From Harmothoe impar (taxonomy: Eukaryota; Annelida; Polychaeta; Phyllodocida; Polynoidae), in the NCBI GenBank assembly GCA_947462335.1, contig OX381707.1, positions 65,862,816 to 65,926,815 on the forward strand: DNA of 64,000 nt, in the 5' to 3' direction. Made by a program: the position numbers and the translations under genes. Shown one piece after another: positions 31,194 to 44,240 of the stretch (position 1 is its first letter; each line of letters opens with the position of its first letter). The notes beneath the pieces were generated by a model, which made no database searches, had not been told where the DNA came from, and saw only the letters and a list, made by a program, of their open reading frames with translations.

Positions 31194-32665
31194 CACAGAG
31201 AGAAGAAACAGAGTCAAAAGGGAATCCAGGCATGCCTCCAGAATGACTCCATTTTCTGACTCTCTTTTTGACTCTCTTGATGAAAGGAGTCGGTACCTGA
31301 CTCCCTTCTGACTCCCTTAAAAAGGGAGTCATGTGACTCCCCTAAGAGAGCCGAGGTTTTGCCTCCAAAATGACTCCATTTTATGACTCCCCACCAGAAA
31401 CAGAGTCCAGGTCCATGCTGCAACTCCCTTTAGAAAGGGAATCTAGGCACAGGGAGTCACTGAACCATGACTCCCTTTGTACATTGGTAGTTTCTATCCC
31501 TTACCCCTCTATATAACCATTCCATTAGCTGTCTCCTTAGCTGCTGTTTCTACATCATTTTGGTGCAATGTCTCACAAAGAGGGGGGATCTCAGAAAGAT
31601 CCCTCAGTGCACATTAGTTATTATATAAAGGAACAGATGAGCTTTTCTGGATTTAACTTTCTCATGCCTCTACAAATTGGGTGTCTATATCTAGTACGTC
31701 ATGCTTATGCTACAGTTTTAAGTTAACTACAATTATTTTATGAAATCTAATTCTGACATTAAATGTTGATGCTACAATGATATACATGCATTAGCATAAT
31801 TATAAATATCACAAATTATGTGGATCTAGAGATCTGAGCATACAGGATAATACCACCCTAAGTATAGTGCTACCACCTAGCAGGCTTAATCATAACCAAC
31901 TGACCTTGACTCTGATCATGAAGAGAGTCAGATAGCTTCTAAACATTATGTGCTAGATGGCATTACAGTCTTTGTAAAGGAGTGCCACCTAGGACTGTTA
32001 TTGCTATCCAATTTATTCCGATTCCGATTATCACTATTTTGGTCTCGATATTTTGATTATATCGATTCATTCTGATTTTGGATAAATGGTTAAATTATGC
32101 ATGAAAACTAAATAATTCACTTGTTTAGTACAAAAGGTAGCACATACTTTATCAAATGTGTAGACATATGGAATATATTAACAATATTTATACAATTTTC
32201 ACAAGTTAATTTCCCCAAATATTAGGCCTTTTAAAAGCACCTTTTTCAGCCTAATAGATAAGGTAGTTATAATTGGAATGTTTACACAAATCTCTCAGTT
32301 TTGGGAAGGTAGATTCCTGGACATCCTGTGTGGGAAAAGGTGTATCGATATGATGCTTTTATCGATGCAATAATCGGAATTCCGAAAATGTCGATGTACC
32401 GATTTGGGGGGTATCGATGACAGTCCTAGTGCCACCTAGTGTGTTCCCTATTTCTGTCTTGTATGCTTACTTCTGTGACTCCCCTAGGGAGTCCAGGCAA
32501 CCATTTACTCACCTCAGCTGACCTGGACTCTGTTTGATCTAATTGAAAAGGAGTCAGAGCCATTAGAAGGGGGAGTCAGACACAGTACGAAAAGTGAGCC
32601 AAAGGGGGCCTGGCTCTCTTTTTATAGCCTGGACTCCCCTCATGACTCGGATCCTTCTCTCTGTG
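31194..32665. mobile_element. Non-autonomous DNA element with GACTCC subterminal repeats
   Basis: The left end CACAGAGAGAAG (31,194) is exactly complementary to the right end (32,654-32,665), and similarity continues through GAGTC. Both subterminal zones (about 31,210-31,480 and 32,470-32,660) are packed with GACTCC/GGAGTC in both orientations, a pattern of CACTA/EnSpm-type elements where transposase binds repeated motifs. No transposase ORF is present. No convincing target duplication was found, so boundaries may be a few bases off. Confidence 0.6.
31990..32428. mobile_element. hAT-type MITE nested in the GACTCC element
   Basis: The ends TAGGACTGTTAT and TAGGACTGTCAT (inverse of the right end) are inverted repeats. 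An exact 8-bp duplication GTGCCACC flanks them (31,982-31,989 and 32,429-32,436), which is the hAT hallmark. The interior is AT-rich with TATCGAT words at both ends and no transposase. It inserted into the surrounding element after that element had settled. Confidence 0.85.
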
Positions 32666-35600
32666 TGGGCAATCAGATGCGACCATCCTACAGACTGTCC
32701 TATCCAAGATGGTGGATGCTTATTTTCAGCAAAACAGAATTCAATACAAATTTTGCAGATGCATTTCAAAGAACTCCTGAGTGAATACAGCAGTATTCAC
32801 TCGTATTCACTCAGGATAGCGTGGCGACGTACTACGACAGATAGAGGGTAGAAATAGATGTGGTTGGCAATGCTAACCATAATCTATGCACCCATCAAAA
32901 TTAGATGGATGCAATAATGCATAAGGGAAACTCATTTAAACGTGTTTTATTGCTTTTTGTTGCATGACATTGCTGCTGTTTAGTTGCTGCTGTATTTAAA
33001 GTTTAAATAGTGACCTTTGAATTAACGTATATTTGGTTGGAGAGGAGTCGGACATATTGGCAAACTGCGATCACTGTGCGTTTCAGGTGGACCCCATTTA
33101 GCCCCTTTATAGATCAATAGACTTAGATTAGAGCAGACATGGAACATCTATAAAATATAAAGATAGAATAATTTAAAGAAGACTAAATAGAAATCCTTAG
33201 ATGGGGTTTCCCTGCTCAGTGGCAGGTGCCAGTGTCGGCAAATCCCTTAGGATCCTCTGGGATCAGGTCCTGCTGGTACCGGAAACGGAAGTAGGCATCT
33301 GAAGTCCCTAGATGATCCAGGAGTGTCTGGGAGGGGCAGGGGGTATCGCATGGGATGTTTCTCCCATACTTCGGCAATGTTCAATATTTCTCAGTTCAAG
33401 CAGGCTATATTTGAAAAAAAAAAAGTTTTTGATGATACAAAGAAACAATATATATAAATACACATATATATCTTAGGCCCTATATACAATTTTCTGATGA
33501 AAAGCATGATAAAATGGATAAATATTGGCATATTTGTTATCAGATTAAAGCTTAGGCCTAATGACTTTAATTTTCCCAGTTTTTGAAGATTGATAAACTC
33601 TTTACTGCTAATATGTGAAATTTGTCCGCAGAAAGTCTACACTTCGCTATGTTTTGGCGTTTGTATAGGCGTGTAGCGGGATGAATTACCAACTAATGAG
33701 ATAATTCCTTGCATTCACAACAGAATGAATTCTTAGGGTGCATTATTTAATAACTGGTACCCTTTGTGATAGCTGTTATACGTCTTTGTCTCACTGGTAC
33801 CAGATCAAGCAATGGCCGTGCACATTAAGCGTCCCACTACCTGGAATATGTGTAGGTAAAAAGCATGCCGTGAGCAAGGGAGGAATTGACAAATAAAATG
33901 ACAACTGCACATATGAGAGCAGATCTGTCAGAAAGCTTTATTTATGTTTTACTTCTATTAATTGAGGAGGTGACAGGATAGCTTTTCCAAGTCACACATG
34001 CATTACTTCACTGACTTCCAAGTGACAGTGCTGAACCCTACATGAAATATTCCATAACACAAATACAAGTAGAATTTGTTCTGTCCAATTAATGCCATTG
34101 CTACCATTACCTTCCTATACTTACACAGTGATGAGGTGATTAGAGCCATAATTACCAACTACTTAGAAACCATTAGGGTGCAGAGAATGGTGTAATTAAA
34201 CAGGTACACATCATTAATCTCTTCATCAGGCAGAGTATTATTCTTATGAGAACCTGCTTCTGCAACAGTAATGCTATGGATACTTGAATTCCTTGTGAGA
34301 TGGGAGAACTTTACATTTTAAAGATATAAAATTCCTCTAAGCATAAGCTCCCATCAATTGCGTTCTAGTTGAGATTTAAGATCTAATATCCTTACTTTAG
34401 AGGTCACGGCAAGGTACATGACCATTGCTAAATAGTATTTGAACTGTTCTTTTATGAGTCTCCCTCATTATATTTTGTTATAACTTTAAACTCCTAACTG
34501 TTCTGATCTAACTGAAGTATGAAACAAAGCGCCAATAACTTTCCATATCTATTTTTTCATAACACAAGTACACCTTCTCTGAAATCTCCATTGTGTGATA
34601 CCCAAAGATGACAGATGACTCACCGACCTTTACTTGTCAAGGCTGACTCTATTCGACTTCTGAGAAATAGCCTAGTCAGACCTATTCTACAGGCACTCGT
34701 GCCTGAATGATTTTCCTATTAACTCAACAAACATCCTACTCCATAATCCTGGTTAGCCTTTTTATGAGAGTCAATATTTTGGGCCAAATTGGCTGCAGGA
34801 AGGTTCTTTCTTTATTTTTCTGGAGGTAAACAGCCGGAGGAAATCCATTCAATATGACCAAGCCATGCCCCTAAGGCACTCTTTATTGCATACATTCAAC
34901 ACACAATTGTTTCCCCCCTCCAAATCCACCGCCCCCCTGTTGAAACAAATGAGCTCTCCCTAAGGTCCTCCTTACTTGTGACCCCCTTAAAGTTTATGAA
35001 GACTCCCATTTCATCTAAGGGGCATCTAGACTGAGATAGATATGTTTTTAAAACATCTACAACTTTCTGAAGATCATGATTCATAGCTTATTGACTCAGG
35101 GTCACCCTGAGTCTTGTGCGACGGGTTCCAGTGGTTCTCTCTGCCTAAAATTTAAAAGTGCTCTCATTCCTTTAAAATTGGATCTTTTTCAACCAATTTT
35201 GTGTCATCCGATGTGCTATAATGTTGTCCCTGCTATGCAGTCGCGCTTCAATCCATTTTCAAATGCTACCCCCCAAAAAAGCATGATTATATTTTGTGTC
35301 TAAAATGCTGGTAATTTGCTACAGCATAGAGCCCTATGGAAGACTGTAGATAACCCTTAGCATTGAACATTTACATATTGAACGGGCTCAGTGCTATCTC
35401 TATGGGAGAGGGTTATCTTCAGTGACACTACAGGGATGAGACGTTTTTTTTCAGACATTCTGACAGCTTTTGTATTGTGTGTGATATTGAACATGTCAGT
35501 TGGGGAGGGGGGCACTTGATGGGAGGGGGTCCTCATGCCCCCTGTTGATTAAAAAAAAAGAATTCATGTCACCATATCAAATTTCTTTTTTACCATGTTA

Positions 35601-35930
35601 AGACCTTAATAAGCATATACGATGCTTAGGCTAATATAAAAATGTGAATAAGGGCTCAAGTACCCCCCCCCCCAAGTCAATGCACACATTTTTTCTGAGT
35701 ATACCCTTTTTTTGCGCTGCTAGCCTCACTCGGTGTGACTTTCTCAGGGCACCTGCGTCATGCGACCTATAGGTTGTGGGGTGCAGGCCTGGAGGTAGTG
35801 TTTTCCTGATATGTTATACTTATGACGCACAATTCGGGTATGCTATCCGAAACGGTGCAGCCAGGATACAAGAGAAGTGTGTGAGTGAGACCAGGTTGAG
35901 ACTGGGTATCCATGGCAAAGGGGAAATGTA
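32666..35930. other. Non-coding AT-rich region
   Basis: No gene recognised. There is a C-tract near 35,664, and a weak third relative of the CATGTC repeat near 35,528-35,600. ORFs here are short and look random. Confidence 0.4.
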
Positions 35931-35934
35931 AAAC

Positions 35935-36250
35935 AAACATTCTGCCACAGCTTTAGCTACAGCGTCTGCCACAGCTATCACCACAGCTTCTGCCACAGCT
36001 TTTACCACAGATTTTAGCTGGGTGAGACGTTTTTCATCAGACCAGAATGGCTTAGGAACAGATATGTGGACAAAGCTTGTGTATAGTAGGGTCTGTGTGT
36101 GGTGGTGTACAGGGGTAGGGGCAGGGGTAGGGGTATGCATACACACTACACAATGCACACTACACATGCATCCTACACCTGTACACTACACATGCACACT
36201 ACACATGTACACTACACATGCATACTATGCCCACACACTTCTCATGCACA
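35935..36250. repeat. Two minisatellites
   Basis: The first, 35,940-36,010, has a 12-18-bp step built on CTGCCACAGCTT. The second, about 36,135-36,250, is built on CACTACACATG with at least seven degenerate copies. The ORFs through them on both strands are repeat by-products. Confidence 0.65.
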
Positions 36251-36635
36251 CTACAGGCAACCACCCTGAGTCTTTTGTGATTAGGATCACACGCTCGATT
36301 TTTTACATAGGATATGTGTGGGCGTCTATTTCAAAAGATTACATTTAGAAATGCATAGGCCTACACACTATAATGTATTGTTTTCACAAAGATTCACCTT
36401 TTATATCTGAAATGCTGATTTAATGATGGATGTGTTTAGTTTGTTATTTCCCTTTATTTCCCTTTATTTTCTGAGGATGCATAAAAGGCTTTAAGACTGT
36501 ATGTCATAATCTCTGCAACTGGAGTAATCATGTCACATATCAATTATTCGGGGCGTGCATATCTCCCAACAGATGAACACAAGAAAAGGGGGAGAAAAAG
36601 AAGCCAAATAGACGGAGATCACATCATGTCCACTA

Positions 36636-37548
36636 CACTGCAAAAAAGGTGCTTAGGTTTTAAACATGTTTAGGTCTAAACATGTTTAAAGTCTAAACAT
36701 TTTGCTAGGTTTGTGTTTTTGAATCCTTCTGTTTAGGAATTAAACACATTTATTTTAAACACCTAAACATTTATGTTAAATATGTTTAGATGCTTAGTAT
36801 TTAAACAGTATGGAGAATTGGTGTTTAGGATGTAAACATATAGTGTTTAGATCATAGTATGTCAAACACATACCAGATGGCACCTCTGTGGTTGACTGTA
36901 GAATCTACAACTACAACCAACATCATTGCTGTTCTAAAAGTGCTTAAATCTGAGTAAATTAATTCAAATTTCATGGGATACAAAAGGATAATAATACACA
37001 TTGTAGGATTCAAGGGTAGAATGCTACTTCATGAAGAGCATGATGCAATAAAGCTACATCTGCTACATAGACACCTCTTTTAAGAACTCTAAGAATAGAT
37101 AAAGCATTATTTTCCCTAAAGGTCTGTTGTATTGACTCAAAGCTGTGTCTATGTTAAAGTAGAGGCCTATGTGAAATAGTAATGCATGTACATTGGGTCA
37201 TGGGGGGGGGCTGCTAGAAGTCTCTTCGAGACACTATATATATATGGAAATAAAATGAATTAGGAATTTATTCAAATATCAGTATCTAAACATAATAGAA
37301 ATCTACATGTCTCTAGACACACCACTTTCAGCCTTAAACACTTCACATATAAACACAATAATATGATAAACTCTTGAATTCTAAACACTTCATTCTTCTA
37401 AACACATCCATTTAAACACATAAATTTCTAAGCACTGAGCCAAACATATTATTGATCTAAACATGTTTAGGAACATATTGTGTGGACAAATACGGGGCAG
37501 GATTGTGTTTAGGATTGTGTTTAGGATCTAAACACCTTTTTTGCAGTG
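36636..37548. mobile_element. 913-bp non-autonomous element with CACTGCAAAAAAGGTG ends
   Basis: A perfect 16-bp inverted repeat CACTGCAAAAAAGGTG is followed by a GTTTAG-rich imperfect extension, with TA directly outside both ends (36,634-36,635 and 37,549-37,550). Inside, the words TAAACA and TGTTTAG recur dozens of times, mainly as TAAACAC near the right half and GTTTAG near the left. There is no transposase. The TA duplication would suit Tc1/mariner or a related group, but the class is not proven. Confidence 0.75.
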
Positions 37549-40435
37549 TACCCCCCTACTATATCATAAAAGGAGCAGAGGGGGAGATCAGTGAATTGTG
37601 CACTATAATCTGGTTGGTTGTTAGTAGCACCTAGCAGGCATTGATGGATCAGGCTGTGGTCACACATCGCGTCCTACAACTGCTGTAGGTTGGAGGTGAG
37701 TCTCATTAGGTGGGAAGGGGTGGGGAGTGGAGAGAAATGGGGGTTTGGGTATGATTCTGGTCATAGGTTGGAGAGATAAGTAGGTCCTGGAGTATTCATA
37801 CCGGAGGGAATTGCTGAGTAGCTGAGGTATTCATATTTCTAACAGGATGTCGTAGGCCTAGACTAGATCTTTTCAACCTTTTTCGTGCGGAAGAATGACA
37901 TGGAGAACTTGGGTGATCTTACAGCTAGAAAGTAAGGATTAATCTACTAGCAATGGGCAGATCCTAGTCAATATTCTTTCATGCTAAATGACCAGTGGGA
38001 AGGCAGATGAGATGTTATCATGTCATTGTTCCACATTCAGTGTGTCCTTTTCTAGGCCTTTTGCTGACATCAGGGATCTGAACCCAGTGAGCAGAACACC
38101 ACTTAGTAAACCTTGCCTGAGTGGCTAGTGAGCATGCATCCCTTAAAGTGGGGGCATTTAGCTAAAGTGATTTTATTGTCCAGGACTAGGACTAGAATTT
38201 AGATTTCTGAGAAAATCGCTCACTGGCTAAGGCCAAAGTTTAAATTTCAAGAATGTCTGAAGTTAATCTGCTCATGTCTATAAAATATAGGATTACCCCA
38301 CATTTTCCATGAAAAATGTTAGGGTGTGATCCTAGAGTTAACAGAAATTGCCTGAGGCGACGTACAAGCGTGCAGCCCAATAGTGCTAACAGACCTACTA
38401 CATCATGTATTACAATGAGTCTGACAGCTCCCACCCCTCATGCAGCATCCACCCAGTCCCTACCTCCTCCTGCACCAACGTCACCCCGCTGCCGCATGTC
38501 AGCTACATTCCTGTGCTGATTGTCTACAATACTAGCAAATGTGCTGAAATGACAAAGCAAACACGATCATGTTCGATTAACACACTTTTCCTCAACGCTC
38601 AGTAAATTCCTATGGTGGATATTGCCAGGATCTGTGCTTGTTTCGACTAGGAGCACTGATAAGAGGTGATGAGATAGACACAAGGTTATCCACTGATATG
38701 CAGATTACCCATGGACAAAGTACCGGCATAGTGCCCATGATGGTATCCCTTATCATTGCTTTTTATATCCTTGGCAATATTCTGATCGATAGCTCGACTA
38801 GGAATGAATGTTGGCACCTCTAGATGACTTTGTAATGTTGAGGCCCTGACTTGAACAATGAACACAGCTAGAGAGCTTAGTTGACCAAAGGACATAAGCA
38901 GAAATCCCCATATATATTTCCTGGCATAGTGTGCTGCCACATTGCGGGGAATATGGGAAATCCTGGTAAAAGATTCACCCAGAGGCCCTTTAAGCTTTCC
39001 CAAATGTCTGGAAGTCACAGGCCAGAAACCCGACCTTTATCATAAACTTTATGGCTTCTAGAAATAGGGAGAGCCAAATCAATCTGTTATTGTGGTAATG
39101 TCTGAGCTGTGGTAGGGAAATGGTGGGTTATCATGCCACAGTCACTCATCGAGTGTGTATTTGACAAGTTGTGTTGGCTTTAAAAAAAGTTGAACTGTGA
39201 GAGCGCAGATTTTGTAGATCCAATAGAGCATACCAACTGGCAAGAAGAGTATGTGCAGTATATCCAGCACAAATAAATTCCAAAATCATCCACTGGCATA
39301 ACTATTAGATTGGTGACACCTTGAAGGGAGGCACATTATCTACGGCGTCCATACTTTACTGATGGTCATTCATCCCCAGTGAACGGTACATAAAAAAATG
39401 TACTATATATCACACATACACATCTGATGCAAGTTATGGATATAATGGTACAGAACATGGGGATGACCTAGAAAGAAACAAAATCGTATTGTAAATCTAC
39501 TTCATACTAATGGCCAGATGGGATATGGATGAGAACTTCACATGTTAGGATTGCCCATTGCGTGCGTCATATATATTTTACTATTTGAGCACATACATTC
39601 AGATTGCTCCAGCACCACAGATGTATTTTATAAACTGAAGGGTAAGTAAAAAAAAAGTAATCTTTTGAGGATGAACCTTCCTACTTCTTGAAAGTCTTAT
39701 GCTCTTGTGACATGTCTTCAGCTCTTAGGACATGACATGCAGAATCATCCCCTGTTGTCCAGGGAGTGTTATGTGTTGTGATGCCAGACCTTACAGACAT
39801 TGCACCCACCTACCCCCTATATCCTCCTCCTGCACCTACCCCACCCTGTTGCTGCATGTCTGGCAAAGCCCTGTGCTCATTGTCTATATGAGACTAAAGA
39901 TTGACGGTGATGGAGCAAGGCAAAACAAATGAGTAAGCACGGGCACTCTCCTAAAATCGTTATTTTCACATCATATTTATTACTGGCATGAATAATAATT
40001 GAATAGTCAATAAGGATAAATGTTGCACATTGTATTCATGATTTTTGATCAACTAACATTATGTAGAGGAACACCAGACATGTAGCTATGGAGCGTTTAT
40101 CTCGCAAGACTAACAAATACTTCATCAGTGCAGTTTATCCATCTCTAATAAATTTCAAAGCCATCTGCCGTTTCTCATCAGATTTCTGTCACATCTAATG
40201 TGGCCACAAATACTTGACTCTTGTTCCCATTTATCCCACACCCTAAGAAAAGTGAGAGTCATTGTCGCTAACACTACCCTCACCTGAGGGTCAGGCCTAG
40301 TTTTAGCGACAATGACTCTCACTTTTCTGTGTGTGCAGGTGCACAATACAATGTACTTGTACATGTATCAAACATTCGCATCTGCTTCCCTATACCTGAT
40401 ATCATTATGATACAAGTTTATGGTCTACCTGGATG

Positions 40436-40507
40436 CTGTTTCTCCACAAATTTGTGGACGTCCGCAAATTTGCTCCGCGGATGTCCATATATTTTTGGAG
40501 AAGCAGA
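40436..40507. mobile_element. Mini-MITE, CTGTTTCTCC ends, copy 1
   Basis: The left CTGTTTCTCCACAAATTTG and the right GGAGAAGCAG are inverted. The 72-bp body is nearly all palindrome (GTGGACGTCCGC region). It lies in one copy of the diverged repeat block and is absent from the paralogous copy near 43,580. Confidence 0.55.
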
Positions 40508-40669
40508 ATCCTGGAGAAAGATCTTGTTTGCTATATATCATCGATATGATACACAACACATTACTGCTGATTCCTAGCAGATATAATGTTATAGAAGCAT
40601 GAGGATAATTATATGATCCACCGTAGAAAGAAGCGAAATCCAATGTTCAATACTAATGGCAAGGGTCCT

Positions 40670-40879
40670 GTTTCTCCACAAATTTGCGGACATAAATACA
40701 CTCTCCATATATTTATGGAGCTCTGCAAATATAGGCCTACACGTTTTTTTGGCACCTAAGCATAAAAGTATGGACCTCTGTATATATTTGCGGACATCTG
40801 TATATATTTGCAGAGCTCCATAAATATATTTGTGGACATCCGCAAATTTGCGGAGGTCTGCAAATTTGTGGAGAAACAG
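40670..40879. mobile_element. MITE, CTGTTTCTCC ends, copy 2
   Basis: The left CTGTTTCTCCACAAATTTG and right CAAATTTGTGGAGAAACAG are perfect inverted repeats of 19 bp. The interior alternates CCGCAAATTTG and ATATATTTG words in both orientations. It is about 210 bp, non-coding and the same family as the 72-bp element just upstream. Confidence 0.7.
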
Positions 40880-43373
40880 CATCCAGAAAGGATATGGATG
40901 AGAACTTAACATGTTAGGATTGCCCATTGAGTGTGTCATATGCTTGATTGTATGCCCTGATTTGAGCATAGACTTTCAGATTAGTCTGGCACCACAGATA
41001 TTATGTTAAAATCTGAAGTGTGAGCAATTTCACAAAAGTAGTTTTTTGATGACAACAGTGGCTATTTCTTGAATGTCTGAAGCTCTTATGATGTAAAAGG
41101 CAAAATTATCCAATTATCAGCAGAGGAGTTAGTGGTGTGTGATGCCAAACTTATACAGAAATTTTGTCTGAGGAGATGTGAGAGAGTGCATCCCAAAAGA
41201 CCTTCTACATCATGCATTGAGTTTGAGTTTGAGTTTGAATTTGTCTTTATTTCAGTCCCTTTATCACGGTTACAAAATATATTGATATCTTTTGACTTAA
41301 TCATAAAGACAGGTCTGCATTACAAGCCTGACAGCTCCCACCCCTCCACACTGCCATTCTACATGTTTGCTACATTAGCTGGTAGTGGCTAACCCAGGTT
41401 GGTTGTACCCTGGGCATTTGTCATTTATCTAGTCTTTTCCAGAGGGTGCACACTTTAAAGTAGCCTATATTGTTGAAAAATATCATAATTTCCAATTGCT
41501 TTATAGGTTTGAGATTTTACAATTCAAACTGACATTAGATTTAGCAGAAATATACCATATGATTTGATGATCCTCTAATATAATTAGGTCAGTCATCTTT
41601 ACTAAGCAGGTTAGTCATGCATGTTAACTGAATAGGTCAGTCATGTTGACTAACTAGGTTAGTCAAAGTGACTAACTCTAGTGTTCCTAGAAAGACTTAG
41701 GTAAGTCAGCCAGCATTGACTGACCTACTTAACATAAGTTGGGCACATATTATATAGGGAGCTGAAAAAAGACTAATAAGGTAAGGCACTACTGACTAAG
41801 GTTTTAAGCATCGCAATTATCAGTGCAGCAACCACCTACCTCCTCCTGCACCTACCCCTCCATGCTGCCTGCAGTTATCTTCGAATTGTAATGCCCAGAT
41901 AGACATTGTGACATTGGGAGGTGTATTAGCTAACATTAGACCAACGTTTACCAGGCCCTAAAGGTCGAATGTTGGCCCAATTATATAAGATGATAGGGCA
42001 ATCATTATGTTTAACATGGGTCAGATGTAGATGCCAGCAATATTGGTGAGGGCGATCTAGATTTTTTAGAAACCATCATTTGAAGTTACAGGTAATTGAA
42101 TTATACTATTAAAAGAAGGTATTGATGAATCAGGTTGTGGTCACACATCGTGTCCTACAACTGGTGTCGGTTGGTGGTGAGGCTAAGGGGAAAAGAGTGG
42201 GGGCTGGAGAGAAATGGGGATTCGGGCATGATTCTGGTCAAGGGTTCGACAGATAAGTAGGTCATGGAGTATCCATACTGGAGGGAGTTAGGTTGTAATA
42301 ACTGAGATATTCATATTTCTAATAAGATGTCATAGGCTCAGACTTGTGTTTCCCACTGTCATTATGTGGAAGAATGACATGGGGAACTGGGGTGATTTTA
42401 CAACCAGAATGTAAGGACAATTCACGAGGAGGTGTTTCAATGCATACTGTACTTACTGATGAGGAAATTAGCAAACGAACATGGGAAGAGATCTCCAAGA
42501 GCATTCCTCCCTTCTATATTGGAACTATTTGAGAAGATAGCTAGAAATACTTACATACATTTCCTAACATAGTGTGCTGCCACATTGTAGGAAATGTGGG
42601 GGAAACCTGGTAAAAGAAGTATCCAGAAGCCATTTAAGCTTTCCCAAACGTCTGGAAGTCAGTGCAGAGGATCCAGACCTTTATCCCCTCCAGAAATGGG
42701 TAAAGCGGAGTCAATCCGTCATTGTGGTAATGTCTGAACTGTGGTAGGAAAATGGTGGGTTATCATGCCACAGTTACCCATCGAGTGCATCTTCTACTTG
42801 TTGGACTGTTTATAAAAGAAGATTGGGTTAAAGATTGAAAATGAATGATACAAGAGTATATATGATACTACAAATGTATATATTACTGAGGGAAAAAACT
42901 AATTGATCTTAAAGGAAGCTTTAGCTCTGAGGAGGTAGAATGCTATCTTAATATATATTTCCTTACCTGATATTCTGCTACTTAACAGAAAATGTGGAAG
43001 AATCCTGGTAAAGGAAGCATTCAGAAGCCATTTAAGCTTTCCCAAACCTCTTTAAGTCAGCACCGAGAAACCCAACCTTTGTTATCATGCCACAGTCACC
43101 CAACGAAAGTATCGTTTACTTGTTGTGTCAGTGTTATACTGAAATCAAACTATCAGAGTGGAGGTCAGTAGAATCTGATGTTGTATGTGCAATAAAATGT
43201 GTACTCACTAGCAAGATCGGTAAGTCCAGTATAATTATCCAACTATTATTTCTAAAGTCATCAGCTGTCTTTTCTGTCATTAAATTTCTGTAATATCGAA
43301 ACAGAGTTGCATTGTCTAAAGTGTCCACAAATACTTGACCCTTGGTATTTTATCCAGGTGCACCCCAGTGGGC

Positions 43374-43471
43374 ACAAAACATTGAATCAACATTGATAAA
43401 TGGTTGTCAATGTTGAATCAATGTTGATTCAACATTGATTCAATGTTGAACTGAATTTTGTGCCCACTGGG
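43374..43471. mobile_element. 98-bp MITE with CCCAGTGGGCACAAAA ends
   Basis: A perfect 16-bp inverted repeat CCCAGTGGGCACAAAA bounds an interior made of alternating TTGAATCAA/CATTGATTCAA palindromes. This gives a fully foldable element. Similar CAGTGGGCA-ended MITEs are known from marine invertebrates (general knowledge, not searched). Confidence 0.8.
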
Positions 43472-44240
43472 ACAGTGCATTTGCAATGCAGTTTATATTA
43501 CACATTCACATAATGATATATGCTTCCTTATACCTGATGGCATATTACACAGTACTGACAGTTCATCTAGAGAAGGATGATTGACACAACAGCTCTGGTC
43601 TGAGTCTCATTCATACCATCGATATAATACACAATTATAAAGGCATGACCACACCTGGCAAGTTGAAAAATGTAATGTTGCAGAAACTTGAGGATGATTA
43701 AGTAATCTACTGTAAAAATAAGCAAAATCCTGTGTTCAATCTATTTCACTTTATGGCCAGAAGGGATTTCTAGATTTTGGATGAGAACTTCACATGTTAG
43801 GATTCCCCATTGAGGGAGTCATTTGCTTGACTGTATGCCCTGAACTGAGTGCAGATTTTCAGAGTGGACCGAACTCTGAAGGCTCACCAATTTCACAAAA
43901 GTAACTTATAAGATGACGAAAGGTGCAAAGAAAAGCAGAATTATCCCATGTTATTCAGTTTTTTCTGGGGGTTGAGATACCTGACCTATCATAAATTGCG
44001 CCTGAGGCGACTTTTCATCATGCAGCCCAATAATGTGGTCAGACCTCCTGCATCATGTATTACATCTAGTCTGACAGCTTCCACTTCTCCAACACCCCCC
44101 CCTCCCCACCACCATCTACCTCCTCCTGCACCTAGCCCACTCTGTTCCCGCATGTCAGCTATATTGTTGCAGTCATTGCCGACTATGAAAAAGCTTGCCC
44201 AAATACTGATAGACATGGTGACATGGTGAGAAGTATTAAG

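Larger units (their letters stand above)
37630..44240. repeat. Block of diverged multi-copy repeat modules
   Basis: Non-coding DNA in which the same ordered segments recur with heavy divergence. ATGAGAACTT-ACATGTTAGG occurs near 39,530, 40,900 and 43,790. A GAGGCGAC...CATCATG...TCTGACAGC module occurs near 38,355, 41,170 and 43,995, with a weaker copy near 39,725. TGTGCTGCCACATTG...AAGCTTTCCCAAA occurs near 38,930 and 42,570, with a third near 42,960. GTGGTCACACATCG...CCTACAACTG occurs near 37,655 and 42,135. Spacing of about 1.4 kb or multiples suggests an old tandem array since broken by insertions. ORFs here are not conserved between copies. Confidence 0.6.

Noticed and set aside
35820..36348. 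115-aa and 108-aa ORFs on opposite strands
   Set aside because: Both are translations of the two minisatellites.
38240..44229. Short ORFs of 60-126 aa in the diverged repeat block
   Set aside because: Frames are not kept between paralogous copies and no protein family is recognisable.
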